From contig NZ_CP158190.1 in assembly GCF_040250305.1 (NCBI RefSeq), forward strand, positions 2,512,001-2,576,000: a stretch of 64,000 nt of DNA, read 5' to 3'. The translations under genes were made by a program, and so were the position numbers. The notes under the pieces were generated by a model. It was not told where the DNA came from, did no database searches, and worked only from the letters and a program-made list of their open reading frames with translations. Position 1 is the stretch's first letter. Every line of letters starts with the position of its first letter. This stretch comes from Peribacillus frigoritolerans (GTDB taxonomy: Bacteria; Bacillota; Bacilli; Bacillales; DSM-1321). Shown one piece after another: positions 47,346-55,671 of this stretch.

Positions 47346-48067
47346 TAATTATACGGGAATTTGCGCAAAAGCAGGTTCAGAAGGTTCAAGCTACAATAAC
47401 AGACAGAGAGATCAGGAAAAACCACGTTAAAAAATATAGGTAATGAAATAGGTAAGAAAGAAATCCCAAACGTATAAGTGTGGAACAAGATTCCCTCGCA
47501 GGAGGACCAAGCCTACCCCAAGTTGTGATGGAAAAGCAGACAAATAAGGAAGCCTATCAGAAATTCACGGTGAAGGATGGCACAATAGAGGGTGTTTCAA
47601 AGGAGAGTGTTCCTAAGGGGACGGGTGAATTTACATCTAAAAAGAAAACTGTACCAGATTGGCTTAAAGAGCGATGGGAAGCAGGTAATAATTTTAATAA
47701 GGAAATCGTCCTCGTTATCCTTATAATGAGGTAGAGTACTTCTAATATTAATTCATCTTTAAGTCGCCCTCCTTGAGAGCGTTTGGATTAAAAGGACCAA
47801 TTGATATTTTAGAGCCTGAAGGATATTTTTTTGTAATTTCATATAAGTAACTCTTAGCTATCGTTTTTTGCACTTCACTAAGTTGAGTGAAATTTCTCGA
47901 TACTATTTCCTTATTGGGTCCATATGAGTCGACTACGTACTTTTTGCCGCCTACTTCTTTTGCTTCCATTACCAGTTCAAAATAAACCAATTCCGCAAAC
48001 AATTATTGATGAAGCAACAAAAAACAGAATTATTATTAAGGATATTAATGGGAAGGTGTATAAATGA
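47346..48067 (+). pseudogene. Orphan toxin cassette disrupted by an internal inversion
   Basis: Decayed linker (EFAQKQVQKVQATITD; VEQDSLAGGPSLPQVVMEKQ), then tip sequence VPDWLKERWEAGNNFNKE and, after a frameshift near 47705, RPRYPYNEVE. The next 250 bases are inverted. After them the plus strand resumes as PQTIIDEATKNRIIIKDING and KVYK, ending with a TGA that overlaps the immunity ATG. The family is one I recall from Bacillus polymorphic toxins (FNKE...YPYNEV...VDSY...SRKFTQ) but I cannot name its activity. Confidence 0.75.
47737..47987 (-). other. Inverted segment of the toxin gene
   Basis: Read on the minus strand this piece encodes VYFELVMEAKEVGGKKYVVD, SYGPNKEIVSRNFTQLSEVQ and ITKKYPSGSKISIGPFNPNA, exactly what is missing between YPYNEVE and IPQTIIDEA on the plus strand. 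Reversing it would restore a continuous toxin except for about a one-base loss near its end. The minus-strand open frame 47748-48002 is therefore not a separate gene. Confidence 0.78.
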
Positions 48068-48540
48068 TAATGATTATGAAAGTTTATTATTGTGACGAGT
48101 GGTCAGATATCAAAAAAAAGCCTTGGAACATTCTTGATGAACGTACTGCATACACATACCATCAAAAACATGAACCATATACGGCGGTATTAACTGAAAA
48201 TGAAAAACCTAAATATATTGTAAATATAACAAATGAATGGGTTTCGGTGAGTTTTTATGATGATTTCACTCGTAAGTATCTAAATTATGACTTTGAAGTT
48301 ATGAGTGATGGTAAGATTTTTTTAAGAACAGCAATGTATTGGGAATATGATGATGAAACTGATAAGGAAGTAAGTAGCTTGATTTTGGGCTTCCGAGAAG
48401 ATGGCTATATAGCAATGGAAAAGAGAGACTTTAAAACCGGTTCAGTCGAGGAACGCGAGGTTAGCGATACCCTTGAAAGAAACTGGGACGTATTTCCTGA
48501 TTTTAGTCAGTACATTCATTTGTGCAAAGAGGAAAGATAA
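48064..48540 (+). CDS. Putative immunity protein for the inverted toxin
   Basis: A 158-residue acidic protein (KVYYCDEWSDIKKKPWNILD; AMYWEYDDETDKEVSSLILG) that I cannot assign to a family. Its ATG overlaps the toxin's stop and GGGAAGG precedes it, so cognate immunity is inferred from position. Intact. Confidence 0.62.
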   Translation: MIMIMKVYYCDEWSDIKKKPWNILDERTAYTYHQKHEPYTAVLTENEKPKYIVNITNEWVSVSFYDDFTRKYLNYDFEVMSDGKIFLRTAMYWEYDDETDKEVSSLILGFREDGYIAMEKRDFKTGSVEEREVSDTLERNWDVFPDFSQYIHLCKEER

Positions 48541-48626
48541 CGGATTTAGAGCACTCTTCAGTGCCGATGCTAGCTATATGAATGGTTATCATATTTCAGT
48601 AACACATAAGGCAAGTGAACTAAAGA

Positions 48627-48745
48627 TAAATATGCCATTTTGTATAGTATTAATGACGCTCAAGGTGGTTGTATGTATTATGAGGGTGGCTTACCTACTA
48701 ATAAGATAAAAAATCCTATTTTAGATCTTAACTGGCTTTTGCCTT
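48627..48745 (+). pseudogene. Middle fragment of a large immunity gene
   Basis: DKYAILYSINDAQGGCMYYE then GGLPTNKIKNPILDLNW resembles residues 86-115 of the protein at 52102 (QYAVLYSVMSENDEILYYEG). Both ends are missing. Confidence 0.62.
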
Positions 48746-48869
48746 TCAATCCTTTTTTGCTTTAATAGTTTTAAGGTTAAAGTAATCCATATATAGATTT
48801 AAAAATCGGGATGGGAGTGTAGCAAGTGGTTGTTTAACCTGACATGAAAAGTAAAGTAAAGCAAACAAA

Positions 48870-49066
48870 TACCGGAGTCGATCTAGTAACGGATCGCAAG
48901 CTGTCCGAAGCCGAAAGTCCATGGAAGAAGTCTTTGGTAAAGAAGTAATTATTAAAGTAAAACCCATAAAGAGGCGCAACCAGCTAGACTAGGTGAGTTT
49001 AAAATCAACTATGCAATAGATGGTAAAAAATATTCATATAGATTAACTAATTATTTTAAGAGGTAA
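48870..49066 (+). pseudogene. Remnant cassette: TG-region piece fused to the end of a DNA/RNA endonuclease
   Basis: TGVDLVTDRKLSEAE from the pre-toxin region is joined directly to MEEVFGKEVIIKVKPI and, after a frameshift near 48977, ARLGEFKINYAIDGKKYSYR. The second part matches the C-terminus of the tip at 24712-25338. A large internal deletion explains it. Confidence 0.7.
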
Positions 49067-49071
49067 ATGAG

Positions 49072-49482
49072 ATGGAAACCAAAATAATGGAGCAGACATA
49101 TCAACAAATTGCGAATACATTAGTTAATATGATTCCAGAGGATTGGAAACAAATCTTTTTATACGCTGAGTTTAGAGAAGGTTATAAAAAGGTTTTTTTC
49201 TACTATTACCCTGAAATTGGAGGGGAACCAGTATATAGTCTGGATATAACTGATTTATTTAATGTTGATGAGGAAGAGTTTGAGGGGCTTGATAATGATT
49301 TGTATAATTGTTTTTCGAAAATGCGTGAAGAACTTAAGGAGCAAGAACAGGAACTATGGACTAACCTAACTTTCATTTTAGATAACACAGGAAAAATGCA
49401 AATGAATTATGGATATGATGATATTTCAGAACTTAGCCCTGTAGAAAAACAAGATAAATGGGAATCTGAATACCTAAATTAA
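49072..49482 (+). CDS. YezG-type immunity protein
   Basis: An intact 136-residue YezG/DUF600 protein (NMIPEDWKQIFLYAEFREGY; QELWTNLTFILDNTGKMQMN), shorter at the C-terminus than its paralogues. AAGAGG lies before the ATG. Cognate to the first-type endonuclease whose remnant precedes it. Confidence 0.82.
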   Translation: METKIMEQTYQQIANTLVNMIPEDWKQIFLYAEFREGYKKVFFYYYPEIGGEPVYSLDITDLFNVDEEEFEGLDNDLYNCFSKMREELKEQEQELWTNLTFILDNTGKMQMNYGYDDISELSPVEKQDKWESEYLN

Positions 49483-49705
49483 AACACTATATAAAATGAA
49501 ACCTTGAAATGCTTTTTTAATCCCTTGAATGGCTAAATATCTTTCAGGTTTTTTTGGGTGGCTACCTAGTGCCGAATAAATAGTTTCGTTCTAAGATAGA
49601 TAACACTAAGTAGTTATTAATAATGTTTGACAAAAAAATATTGTACATAAAAACAACTTTAAATACATGTTCACAATTAAGCCAAATGTATAGGGACTCA
49701 TCACG
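49483..49705 (+). other. Spacer without AB or C repeat
   Basis: No gene. AACCTTGAAATGC and the later TTTCAGGTTTTTTT could form a weak terminator (49500-49555). Neither hairpin A nor terminator B is present. Confidence 0.45.
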
Positions 49706-49925
49706 GACAACGGCTTTGGCGAAGTGGTCATTGGGAAAGATGTTCGGCAACCAGCTAACTGAGGAACAGCGCCAGAACAGGCTGATGGATGCAAGAGGAA
49801 TATTTAAGCAAATGACTGATATGTATCCTAATTTAAAAATTAAGGTATCGACTGAAATAAATCCTAGTTTACCATATCCAAGAGATACATTGTCCTTTGA
49901 ATGGGTTCCCAGAAAATGTGGTTAA
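49706..49925 (+). pseudogene. Linker piece fused to a toxin C-terminus
   Basis: Linker (MFGNQLTEEQRQNRLM, after frameshifts) passes directly into DARGIFKQMTDMYPNLKIKV and LSFEWVPRKCG, the end of an unassigned toxin. The missing middle implies a deletion between linker and tip. The next gene is an Imm6-type immunity gene. Confidence 0.65.
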
Positions 49926-49954
49926 AATAAGAAAATAAGTAGGGAATGATAGTT

Positions 49955-50467
49955 ATGAATTTTATCAATAACCTCAACGCAGTGGCTAAGGTTGCAGTAG
50001 GATTGGTAATAGCTGAAAATATGTTTAATATAATTAGTATGGATGAACCCGGATATAAAATTGGTAAAGAAGCTCTAGATTCCTGTTGGAAATGGCTTGA
50101 AGGTGAAAAAATCGATGCGGATGATTTGTGTAACTACATAGATAGCGAAGATTATGTAGATGTAGCTGAGTTTGCAAATAAAGAAAAGGATGTACAAAAA
50201 CAATATGCATGGTATTCAGTTTTAGATGCTGTTTCTTATACAACTTATCAAGCATATAAAAAGGAAAAAAGAGACTTTGTTCCTCAAGTGGTTGAAGTGA
50301 TTGATGACGAAACGTTAAGAATATTAGGTGAAAATGCGATTGAATCGGGTTATTTTGAGATTGAAAGTCTAAATAATTTTAAAAAATACTTATTGGAAAA
50401 CTACTCATTAATCGATAATATTGAAAACTATAATTATATAAAAAGGGATAGACTAACACTGTCCTAA
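49955..50467 (+). CDS. Imm6-like immunity protein
   Basis: A 170-residue helical protein. The pattern GYKIGKEALDSCWKWLEGEK near residues 34-53, with ADDLCNYIDSED after it, fits the Imm6 family. ATG 49955 is nine bases after AGGGA; an in-frame ATG at 49946 is possible. Intact beside a toxin remnant. Confidence 0.72.
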   Translation: MNFINNLNAVAKVAVGLVIAENMFNIISMDEPGYKIGKEALDSCWKWLEGEKIDADDLCNYIDSEDYVDVAEFANKEKDVQKQYAWYSVLDAVSYTTYQAYKKEKRDFVPQVVEVIDDETLRILGENAIESGYFEIESLNNFKKYLLENYSLIDNIENYNYIKRDRLTLS

Positions 50468-50477
50468 GAGTATAAAA

Positions 50478-50508
50478 GAAACCTTCTCCCTTTAGGAAGA
50501 AGGTTTTT
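50478..50508 (+). terminator. Terminator after the first Imm6-like gene
   Basis: AAACCTTCT and AGAAGGTTT pair, followed by TTTTT. Confidence 0.8.
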
Positions 50509-50686
50509 TAACCAAATCGAATTAGGTGAACCTGAGAAAGTGGAAATAACTAAGTAAAAGAAGTAAAAAGGTACCCTGAGTTAACGATAAAGTTATCTTC
50601 TGAGACGTTGAAGGGGTTAAATCTGCAGGGGAATTATCCTTTATTTTAAATAAATGGAGTTTTGATTGAATAAGGAGGAAAAGTTT

Positions 50687-51193
50687 GTGATAGAAAAAAT
50701 CATTGAAATGAACTCTGATTTACAGGTAGCATTTCTTTTAACTTTGTCTGAGAAAGTTATAGGCATGCTTTCGAAATCTTCTGGGTATAAAGCTGCAGTC
50801 GAAGCAATTGACTTATGCTGGGATTGGGTTGAAAACAAAAACATTTCTGGAGATACTATCTATCAATTTTTTGACAATGCAGATGAAACAGGTCTATTCA
50901 TACTGATGCAATTTGAGGAGAAGGAATTAAAGATGAAGGCTTGGAACTGCATTATTGATGCGATTGCATTTACTGATTGGAAAGCTTATATTGAGCAAGG
51001 GGAAAAATATTTACCTGGTCCAATAGAATCAGTGGATGAGGATCTATTTCATCATTTCATAAATAATTTCTTAGAAATTAACCATGGAAAGGATGGAATG
51101 ATCTATCGATTAATTGATATTTTACAAGATAATTATTCAAATAATAAAATTGATGCAAATATAAGAAAACAAATTTTATCTAGCATTGAATAA
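50687..51193 (+). CDS. Second Imm6-like immunity protein
   Basis: A 168-residue helical protein (GYKAAVEAIDLCWDWVENKN near residue 35) of the same family as the previous gene but clearly divergent. GTG 50687 is eight bases after AAGGAGG; the TTG at 50666 lies before that site. A short frame upstream (QIELGEPEKVEITK, stop near 50556) may be the last trace of its toxin. Confidence 0.7.
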   Translation: MIEKIIEMNSDLQVAFLLTLSEKVIGMLSKSSGYKAAVEAIDLCWDWVENKNISGDTIYQFFDNADETGLFILMQFEEKELKMKAWNCIIDAIAFTDWKAYIEQGEKYLPGPIESVDEDLFHHFINNFLEINHGKDGMIYRLIDILQDNYSNNKIDANIRKQILSSIE

Positions 51194-51298
51194 GTAGTTA
51201 TACAAATGGCTGTTCAGCTTTTTTCCTTTAAGTTCTTGTTTTACACGCACAAATAAAGAAACAAAAGTAGGTTATGTAAATTGTTAGCGGATGGGTTA

Positions 51299-51431
51299 AT
51301 TATGATTATGAGGATTTATCCAATGAGAAGATCACGAAAGAAGGATTATTTGGGAATATACTCGTTTAGGTCTTTTACCTGAATCTGAAAATGAAAAGAG
51401 TATTTTAGAAGAATACCTTAAGAAAGAATAA
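51299..51431 (+). pseudogene. 3' remnant of a YezG-type immunity gene
   Basis: VNYDYEDLSN, a frameshift, DHERR-like sequence, then IWEYTRLGLLPESENEKSIL and EEYLKKE. It is followed almost at once by a linker piece, with most of the type C spacer deleted. Confidence 0.7.
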
Positions 51432-51436
51432 TGGAG

Positions 51437-52096
51437 GCACGGTGGCTTAGAAAAAAATAGCAAGTGGGACAAAGTCCTCCCTTACATAAGGAATTTGCGC
51501 AAAAGCGCGGTTTAGAAGGCCCAAGCTACAATAACAAGGAAAAACTACGTTAAAAAATATAGGTGAAGAACTAGGCAAAAAAGAAATTCCTAAACGTATA
51601 AGTGTGGAACAAGTATCCCTCGCAGGAGGACCAACTTTAGCCAAGTTATGATCGAAAAGCAGACAATTTTCCCAATGAGACAAATGCTAAATTTAGAAGA
51701 GCATCGCCGTCTTCTAAAATACAAAGAGAAGTTTACAATAATATTGATGATATTATTGGATTGAGGATTTTGCTCTACCTGGAAAAATAATGATAAAAAA
51801 CGGCATGCAGACCATATTGTTTCTCTAGAAAATAGCTCGTATAGAAGGTTTTGAGACATTAACTTACAATCAACAGAAGGAAATTGCCAATTTTGCAGAG
51901 AATTTTATAGGTCTTAGTGAAGCAGCTAATACATCTAAAGGTTCAAAATCATTTGCAGGTTGGTACATCTACAAAAAAGAAAATATTCCGGTAAATCCTG
52001 AATTTAGGGAAAAAATGATATTAAAAGAAAAAGAACTAGAAATTGAGATACAAAAGATGATAGATGAATTTAATAGGAAAAATAAAAAGGAGTGAT
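51437..52096 (+). pseudogene. Decayed HNH-type toxin cassette
   Basis: Linker fragments with many indels (VEQVSLAGGP near 51605) and a tip in several frames: FRRASPSSKIQREVYNNIDD, HADHIVSLE, then KIARIEGFETLTYNQQKEIA and NFIGLSEAANTSKGSKSFAG, ending EFNRKNKKE at 52096. The tip is the sister of the one at 27811 (DHxVS, EGF, LTxxQQ, GLS, SKG). Confidence 0.72.
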
Positions 52097-52101
52097 TTCG
52101 G

Positions 52102-52800
52102 GTGGATAAATTATCTTTTTTAAAACAATACAGGAAAAGTATCGAGTTTGTATCTAACAAAGACTTACTCAATATTGAAAAGGAAAATATGCCTGAAAAA
52201 TGGATAGAGATATTTAAAGAAACAGATAAAACTAGAAAGAAAGATAAACTAATAGCTTTATGGAATAATGTGTGTGAAAAAGAATTGAGTAATACTATAT
52301 CATACTTGAAAGAGAATTTATTAGAAATTGAACTAATTGTAGATAATGGACAATATGCAGTACTATATAGCGTAATGAGTGAAAATGACGAAATTCTCTA
52401 TTATGAAGGTGGTATACCGACCAATTCTATTAATATTTCAGAAATGCAACAAAATTGGTCAAATGTACCAGTATCTATTAAGGGATTTTATGAAAAGTTA
52501 CATAATGGGTTTTATTATCTGCCAAGTAGAGCTATGGGGCTTGTACCAGTAGACCACATTACTCATTTTGAGGATTACGAATGGGGAATACTTGAAGAAT
52601 TAGATGAACCATTAGGAATTAATATGGCAACAACATATGGTTTTTTTGAAAATGGCATGGGAGGATATGTTGCTATAGATTTAAAAAACTGTATAGATGA
52701 CTTAGCGACATTATGGTTTACTAATGATAAGCCTGAGTATAATGTGGATTTCTGGGATATTGTAGATGAATGGATTGTAATAGGGCTACAAGACAATTGA
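52102..52800 (+). CDS. Immunity protein, probably SUKH-like
   Basis: A 232-residue protein starting at GTG (AAGGAGTG upstream). The second half (FENGMGGYVAIDLKNCIDDL, TLWFTNDKPEYNVDFWDIVD) looks like the SMI1/KNR4 (SUKH) fold; the first 80 residues are helical and unassigned. It follows the HNH tip by five bases. Part of a related gene survives at 48627. Confidence 0.65.
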   Translation: MDKLSFLKQYRKSIEFVSNKDLLNIEKENMPEKWIEIFKETDKTRKKDKLIALWNNVCEKELSNTISYLKENLLEIELIVDNGQYAVLYSVMSENDEILYYEGGIPTNSINISEMQQNWSNVPVSIKGFYEKLHNGFYYLPSRAMGLVPVDHITHFEDYEWGILEELDEPLGINMATTYGFFENGMGGYVAIDLKNCIDDLATLWFTNDKPEYNVDFWDIVDEWIVIGLQDN

Positions 52801-52812
52801 AAAATATGTAAA

Positions 52813-53013
52813 ATCCCTCGCAGGAGGACCAAGCCCTCGCATATGGAGAAAATACAAAATGGATTTCTGGCCCAAATACCTACATTACCAATAAAAATTA
52901 AGGATGTTGAAGAAATAATTAGTAGAAGTGTATCAAGGAACTCCGACTTTGTAGAGAATGTTACAAACGCAAAAATTGTACTTAAAAAAGATACAACGAT
53001 AATTTTATTCTAA
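52813..53013 (+). pseudogene. Remnant cassette with short linker trace and unassigned toxin end
   Basis: SLAGGPSPRIW from the linker, then in another frame PTLPIKIKDVEEIISRSVSR and NAKIVLKKDTTIILF ending at 53013. The activity is unknown. Confidence 0.6.
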
Positions 53014-53050
53014 CAGGATATCCATAAAAAATAAGGAAGCGAGGAATCTA

Positions 53051-53350
53051 ATGAAAGAAAGGTATGATTACTTAGAAGAGTTAGAAGATTTTTTATGTGG
53101 AACATTTCACCAGGATATTAGTTCGCCTGAACAAGCATTAGTTGAGTTTATAAACGAAGCTAATAATGAATGTTTGCTTTTTACAATAAAGTATTGTGAC
53201 GAATTTTTAAATAGTGATATAACAAAAAAAGAAAAGGAAAACTATATAAAAGCTAATGCAGAAATTTATTTTCCCGCAATTGGATTAACTCCTATACAGT
53301 GGCTAAATAAAGTCATAGAACGAATAAAAGAAGCTGTAAAATTAAAATAG
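53051..53350 (+). CDS. CdiI_2-like contact-dependent inhibition immunity protein
   Basis: A 99-residue helical protein (DFLCGTFHQDISSPEQALVE near residues 14-33). The FHQD motif and length fit the CdiI_2 immunity family of contact-dependent inhibition systems. GCGAGGAA precedes the ATG. Intact beside a toxin remnant. Confidence 0.7.
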   Translation: MKERYDYLEELEDFLCGTFHQDISSPEQALVEFINEANNECLLFTIKYCDEFLNSDITKKEKENYIKANAEIYFPAIGLTPIQWLNKVIERIKEAVKLK

Positions 53351-53365
53351 AACTTATTATCATAG

Positions 53366-53402
53366 AAACCTTGGGAGGTAAACAAGTCTTTCAAGGTTTT
53401 TA
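53366..53402 (+). terminator. Terminator
   Basis: AAACCTTG and CAAGGTTT pair across a loop of about 18 bases, followed by T-rich DNA. Confidence 0.65.
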
Positions 53403-53461
53403 TTATGGGAATTTCAATGGCCTACGGCTAAAAAAAGGGGAATTTGTTCCTCAATGTTAAA

Positions 53462-53553
53462 GTTAATTATGATGGGATTAATAAGAGACCGAGCAGTTTT
53501 GATATTATGTACGAGATAGATGGGGAACCAAACTTTATTAAAATAAAGAATTA
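53462..53553 (+). pseudogene. C-terminal remnant of a second-type DNA/RNA endonuclease tip
   Basis: VKVNYDGINKRPSSFDIMYE then IDGEPNFIKIKN matches the last 30 residues of the tips at 39513 and 46330. Its position just before a MKEFED-group gene is as expected. Confidence 0.68.
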
Positions 53554-53565
53554 GAGGTGTTCATT

Positions 53566-54036
53566 TTGGGAAAAGAATTTGAAGATTATTTTTCAGAGCT
53601 TCAAACAGATTTGGTTGCGATTTGTTTGGAATTTGTTGATAAGAAAGCAGATGAAATTTATATTTATGGTTCTTATGAACCTGATGCATATTATTTTAAT
53701 GTGTTTTATAACGTGCAAGGGACTATTGTTTTGAAGCAAAAATTGAACGAAATAGATGTGAAGAATCATGACTATATTTATGATGTATCAAAAGAACGAC
53801 AATTTGCATTACAACGTATAGGTACTGAAATTTTAGAAGAGATTCATAAAAGATGTAACGAATTTAATCATGAGATGCCAACTGAAATAAAGTTACGTTA
53901 CAGTATAAAAAATAACAAATTGCAAGCAAAGTATAACTATGATTTAGTTTACACTAATGATGATACCCTTCTTCCAAGTAATATTTTCAAAACTTGGTTT
54001 AATGAAGTAAGTGAAGAGTTAAGTAAAAGAGATTAA
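53566..54036 (+). CDS. Immunity protein of the MKEFED group (divergent)
   Basis: A 156-residue protein (DYFSELQTDLVAICLEFVDK; MPTEIKLRYSIKNNKLQAKY), the most divergent of the five copies. The TTG start follows GAGGTG; the upstream GTG at 53557 overlaps that site. Intact. Confidence 0.75.
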   Translation: MGKEFEDYFSELQTDLVAICLEFVDKKADEIYIYGSYEPDAYYFNVFYNVQGTIVLKQKLNEIDVKNHDYIYDVSKERQFALQRIGTEILEEIHKRCNEFNHEMPTEIKLRYSIKNNKLQAKYNYDLVYTNDDTLLPSNIFKTWFNEVSEELSKRD

Positions 54037-54189
54037 TATTGTTAACAAATTTGACTGGAAAATATATGTGAAGTGGATAGAAGGTAATGATGAGGTGTTT
54101 GAAAATACTTACTTCATGATGGTTGAACCATCATGAAGTATTTTGTGCAATGATAGAATTGAAAAAGAAGTACGAGGTTAGGCGAGATT
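54037..54189 (+). repeat. Spacer repeat type AB, copy 10 (hairpin A only)
   Basis: A full 13-base-pair hairpin A (TACTTCATGATGG-TTGAA-complement, 54110-54140) and the GAGGTTAGGCGAGAT start of the conserved middle, then the unit breaks off. This is the last recognisable repeat, so it marks the right end of the array. Confidence 0.7.
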
Positions 54190-54520
54190 TTGATTGCACA
54201 ACAGATTAACGATATGATTCCAAATGAATGGGATAATTGTTGTATTAATGGTGAAGTTAAGGGGGGAAGGAGGAGCTTTCTTCTTTTTTAGGCCCCAAAG
54301 GTAAGGAGTAACACGTTTTTACATTATATTTCAAAATTATATTATGTAGATAAGATAGCTTACAATTAAGAACTACATAAAATTATATCAAACAAATGTT
54401 GAACTCCAAAAGTTTTTATTGATAACGACCAAGAACCTTAGTATTCGGTGACATTATTAGTAAATGATTCAGGAAAGTTAAATGTACATTTTGATTATAC
54501 AAAGTGGCTTGAAAGGAATT
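54190..54520 (+). pseudogene. YezG-type immunity remnant at the array's right end
   Basis: LIAQQINDMIPNEWDNCCIN then GEVKGGRRSFLLF, stops, and VTLLVNDSGKLNVHFDYTKW in another frame, matching YezG-type proteins such as the one encoded at 29409. Confidence 0.65.
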
Positions 54521-54594
54521 TGGTCCAACAGCTGCCTTTTAGGCATCAGGTGCTGTTTGTTTTTCTGAGATGAAATTCAAGTATAAAACACATT

Positions 54595-54629
54595 AAAGAA
54601 GGAATTCTCATTTAAAGAATTCCTTCTTT
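54595..54629 (-). terminator. Terminator of the siderophore-binding protein gene
   Basis: AAAGAAGGAATTCT and its exact complement form a 14-base-pair stem just beyond the stop codon, working in the minus direction; the A-rich left arm gives the T run. Confidence 0.8.
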
Positions 54630-54634
54630 GCATA

Positions 54635-55549
54635 TTATTTGTTAAGAAATGATTTTTCGAAAAATTCCAGAAGATGCTCTAAAGTGATTGGATCACTGTA
54701 GGTGGATGCTTTACTATTTATTTCAAATATACGATCGTTTTTAACTGCAGGTATATTTTTCCATGTCTCGGTCTCTACAAATGAATTAACAACATCTGGG
54801 TTTTTGCTAAAGATAATATAATCTCCAGTATACTCAGGAAGCACTTCCGATGAGAGGACATAAATGCCGGATTTAAGTGCCTTTTCTTTTACTTTTTCAG
54901 GCATTTTCAAATCCATTGCTTGATACAATATTTCTGTTCCGCGTGCATAGTTATTTCCAAATACATAAAATTCCTTAGCATCATTTTCAATCACAGAAAC
55001 GGTTGCATCTTCACCAATTTTTGCACGTATCGCTTTTCCTGCGGATTCTGCACGTGTTTCGAAATCATTAACCCATTCTTTTGCTTCCTTTTCTTTGTTT
55101 AAGAGTTTACCGATTTCTATTTGCTGTGATAAATAATCTAATTTCCCCCAAGTGAATACTACAGTTGGAGCAATTTCATTTAGCTTTCCGATATTTTTCA
55201 TCTCGGATCCCGCTATGATTAGGTCCGGTTCCAGTTCTATGATTTTCTCGAGGTTATCTTCTGATACGACTTCCACTCCCTTTAGTCTTTCTTTAAAAAG
55301 TGGATTCATATTAGTCCATTGGTCTATCCCAACGACATTTCCTTCTAAAGCCAATACATTAGGTCCATTAGAGAGAGCAATTATTCTTTTTGGGTTTTTA
55401 GGAATCTCAATAGGGCCAGTTTCTGATTGATATGTAACTGTTTCTTTTTTAGCCTTGGATGCATTATTTTCGTTCGCAGTCTCTTTGTTACCGCAAGCAC
55501 TAAGAATGAGTACGAACAAGAGTAGGAAGGGGATGAATAGCTTTTTCAT
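54635..55549 (-). CDS. Iron-siderophore ABC transporter substrate-binding lipoprotein
   Basis: A 304-residue FecB/FhuD-type binding protein. The signal peptide ends in the lipobox LSAC (Cys19), followed by a Ser/Thr/Asn-rich linker and the bilobal fold (GPIEIPKNPKRIIALSNGPN near residue 46; LEPDLIIAGSEMKNIGKLNE near 105). It should deliver a ferric siderophore to an importer whose permease genes are not nearby. Two Fur boxes lie upstream. Confidence 0.88.
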   Translation of the reverse strand: MKKLFIPFLLLFVLILSACGNKETANENNASKAKKETVTYQSETGPIEIPKNPKRIIALSNGPNVLALEGNVVGIDQWTNMNPLFKERLKGVEVVSEDNLEKIIELEPDLIIAGSEMKNIGKLNEIAPTVVFTWGKLDYLSQQIEIGKLLNKEKEAKEWVNDFETRAESAGKAIRAKIGEDATVSVIENDAKEFYVFGNNYARGTEILYQAMDLKMPEKVKEKALKSGIYVLSSEVLPEYTGDYIIFSKNPDVVNSFVETETWKNIPAVKNDRIFEINSKASTYSDPITLEHLLEFFEKSFLNK

Positions 55550-55610
55550 TCTGATTTTTCTCCTTATGAATTATAGAGTAGGTTAAAAACATATCAAAAA
55601 ATGTCTAATT

Positions 55611-55629
55611 AATAATGATATTCATTTTC
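55611..55629. promoter_or_regulatory. Fur box (proximal)
   Basis: AATAATGATATTCATTTTC matches the 19-base Fur consensus at 16 positions, 62 bases before the ATG of the binding-protein gene. Confidence 0.75.
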
Positions 55630-55652
55630 AATGACTACATCAATATATTAAT

Positions 55653-55671
55653 AGTAATGATAATCATTGTC
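55653..55671. promoter_or_regulatory. Fur box (distal)
   Basis: AGTAATGATAATCATTGTC matches the Fur consensus at 16 of 19 positions. With the proximal box it predicts iron-repressed expression. Confidence 0.8.

Noticed and set aside
47748..48002. 84-residue minus-strand open frame
   Set aside because: Its residues are the missing middle of the plus-strand toxin; it reflects an inversion, not a gene.
48473..48709. 78-residue frame after the immunity gene at 48064
   Set aside because: It begins inside that gene in another phase; the real content is an immunity-gene fragment in a different frame.
20120..54140. A phage or transposon origin for the array
   Set aside because: No integrase, transposase, capsid or terminal-repeat sequence is visible; the repeats are toxin linkers and gene ends.
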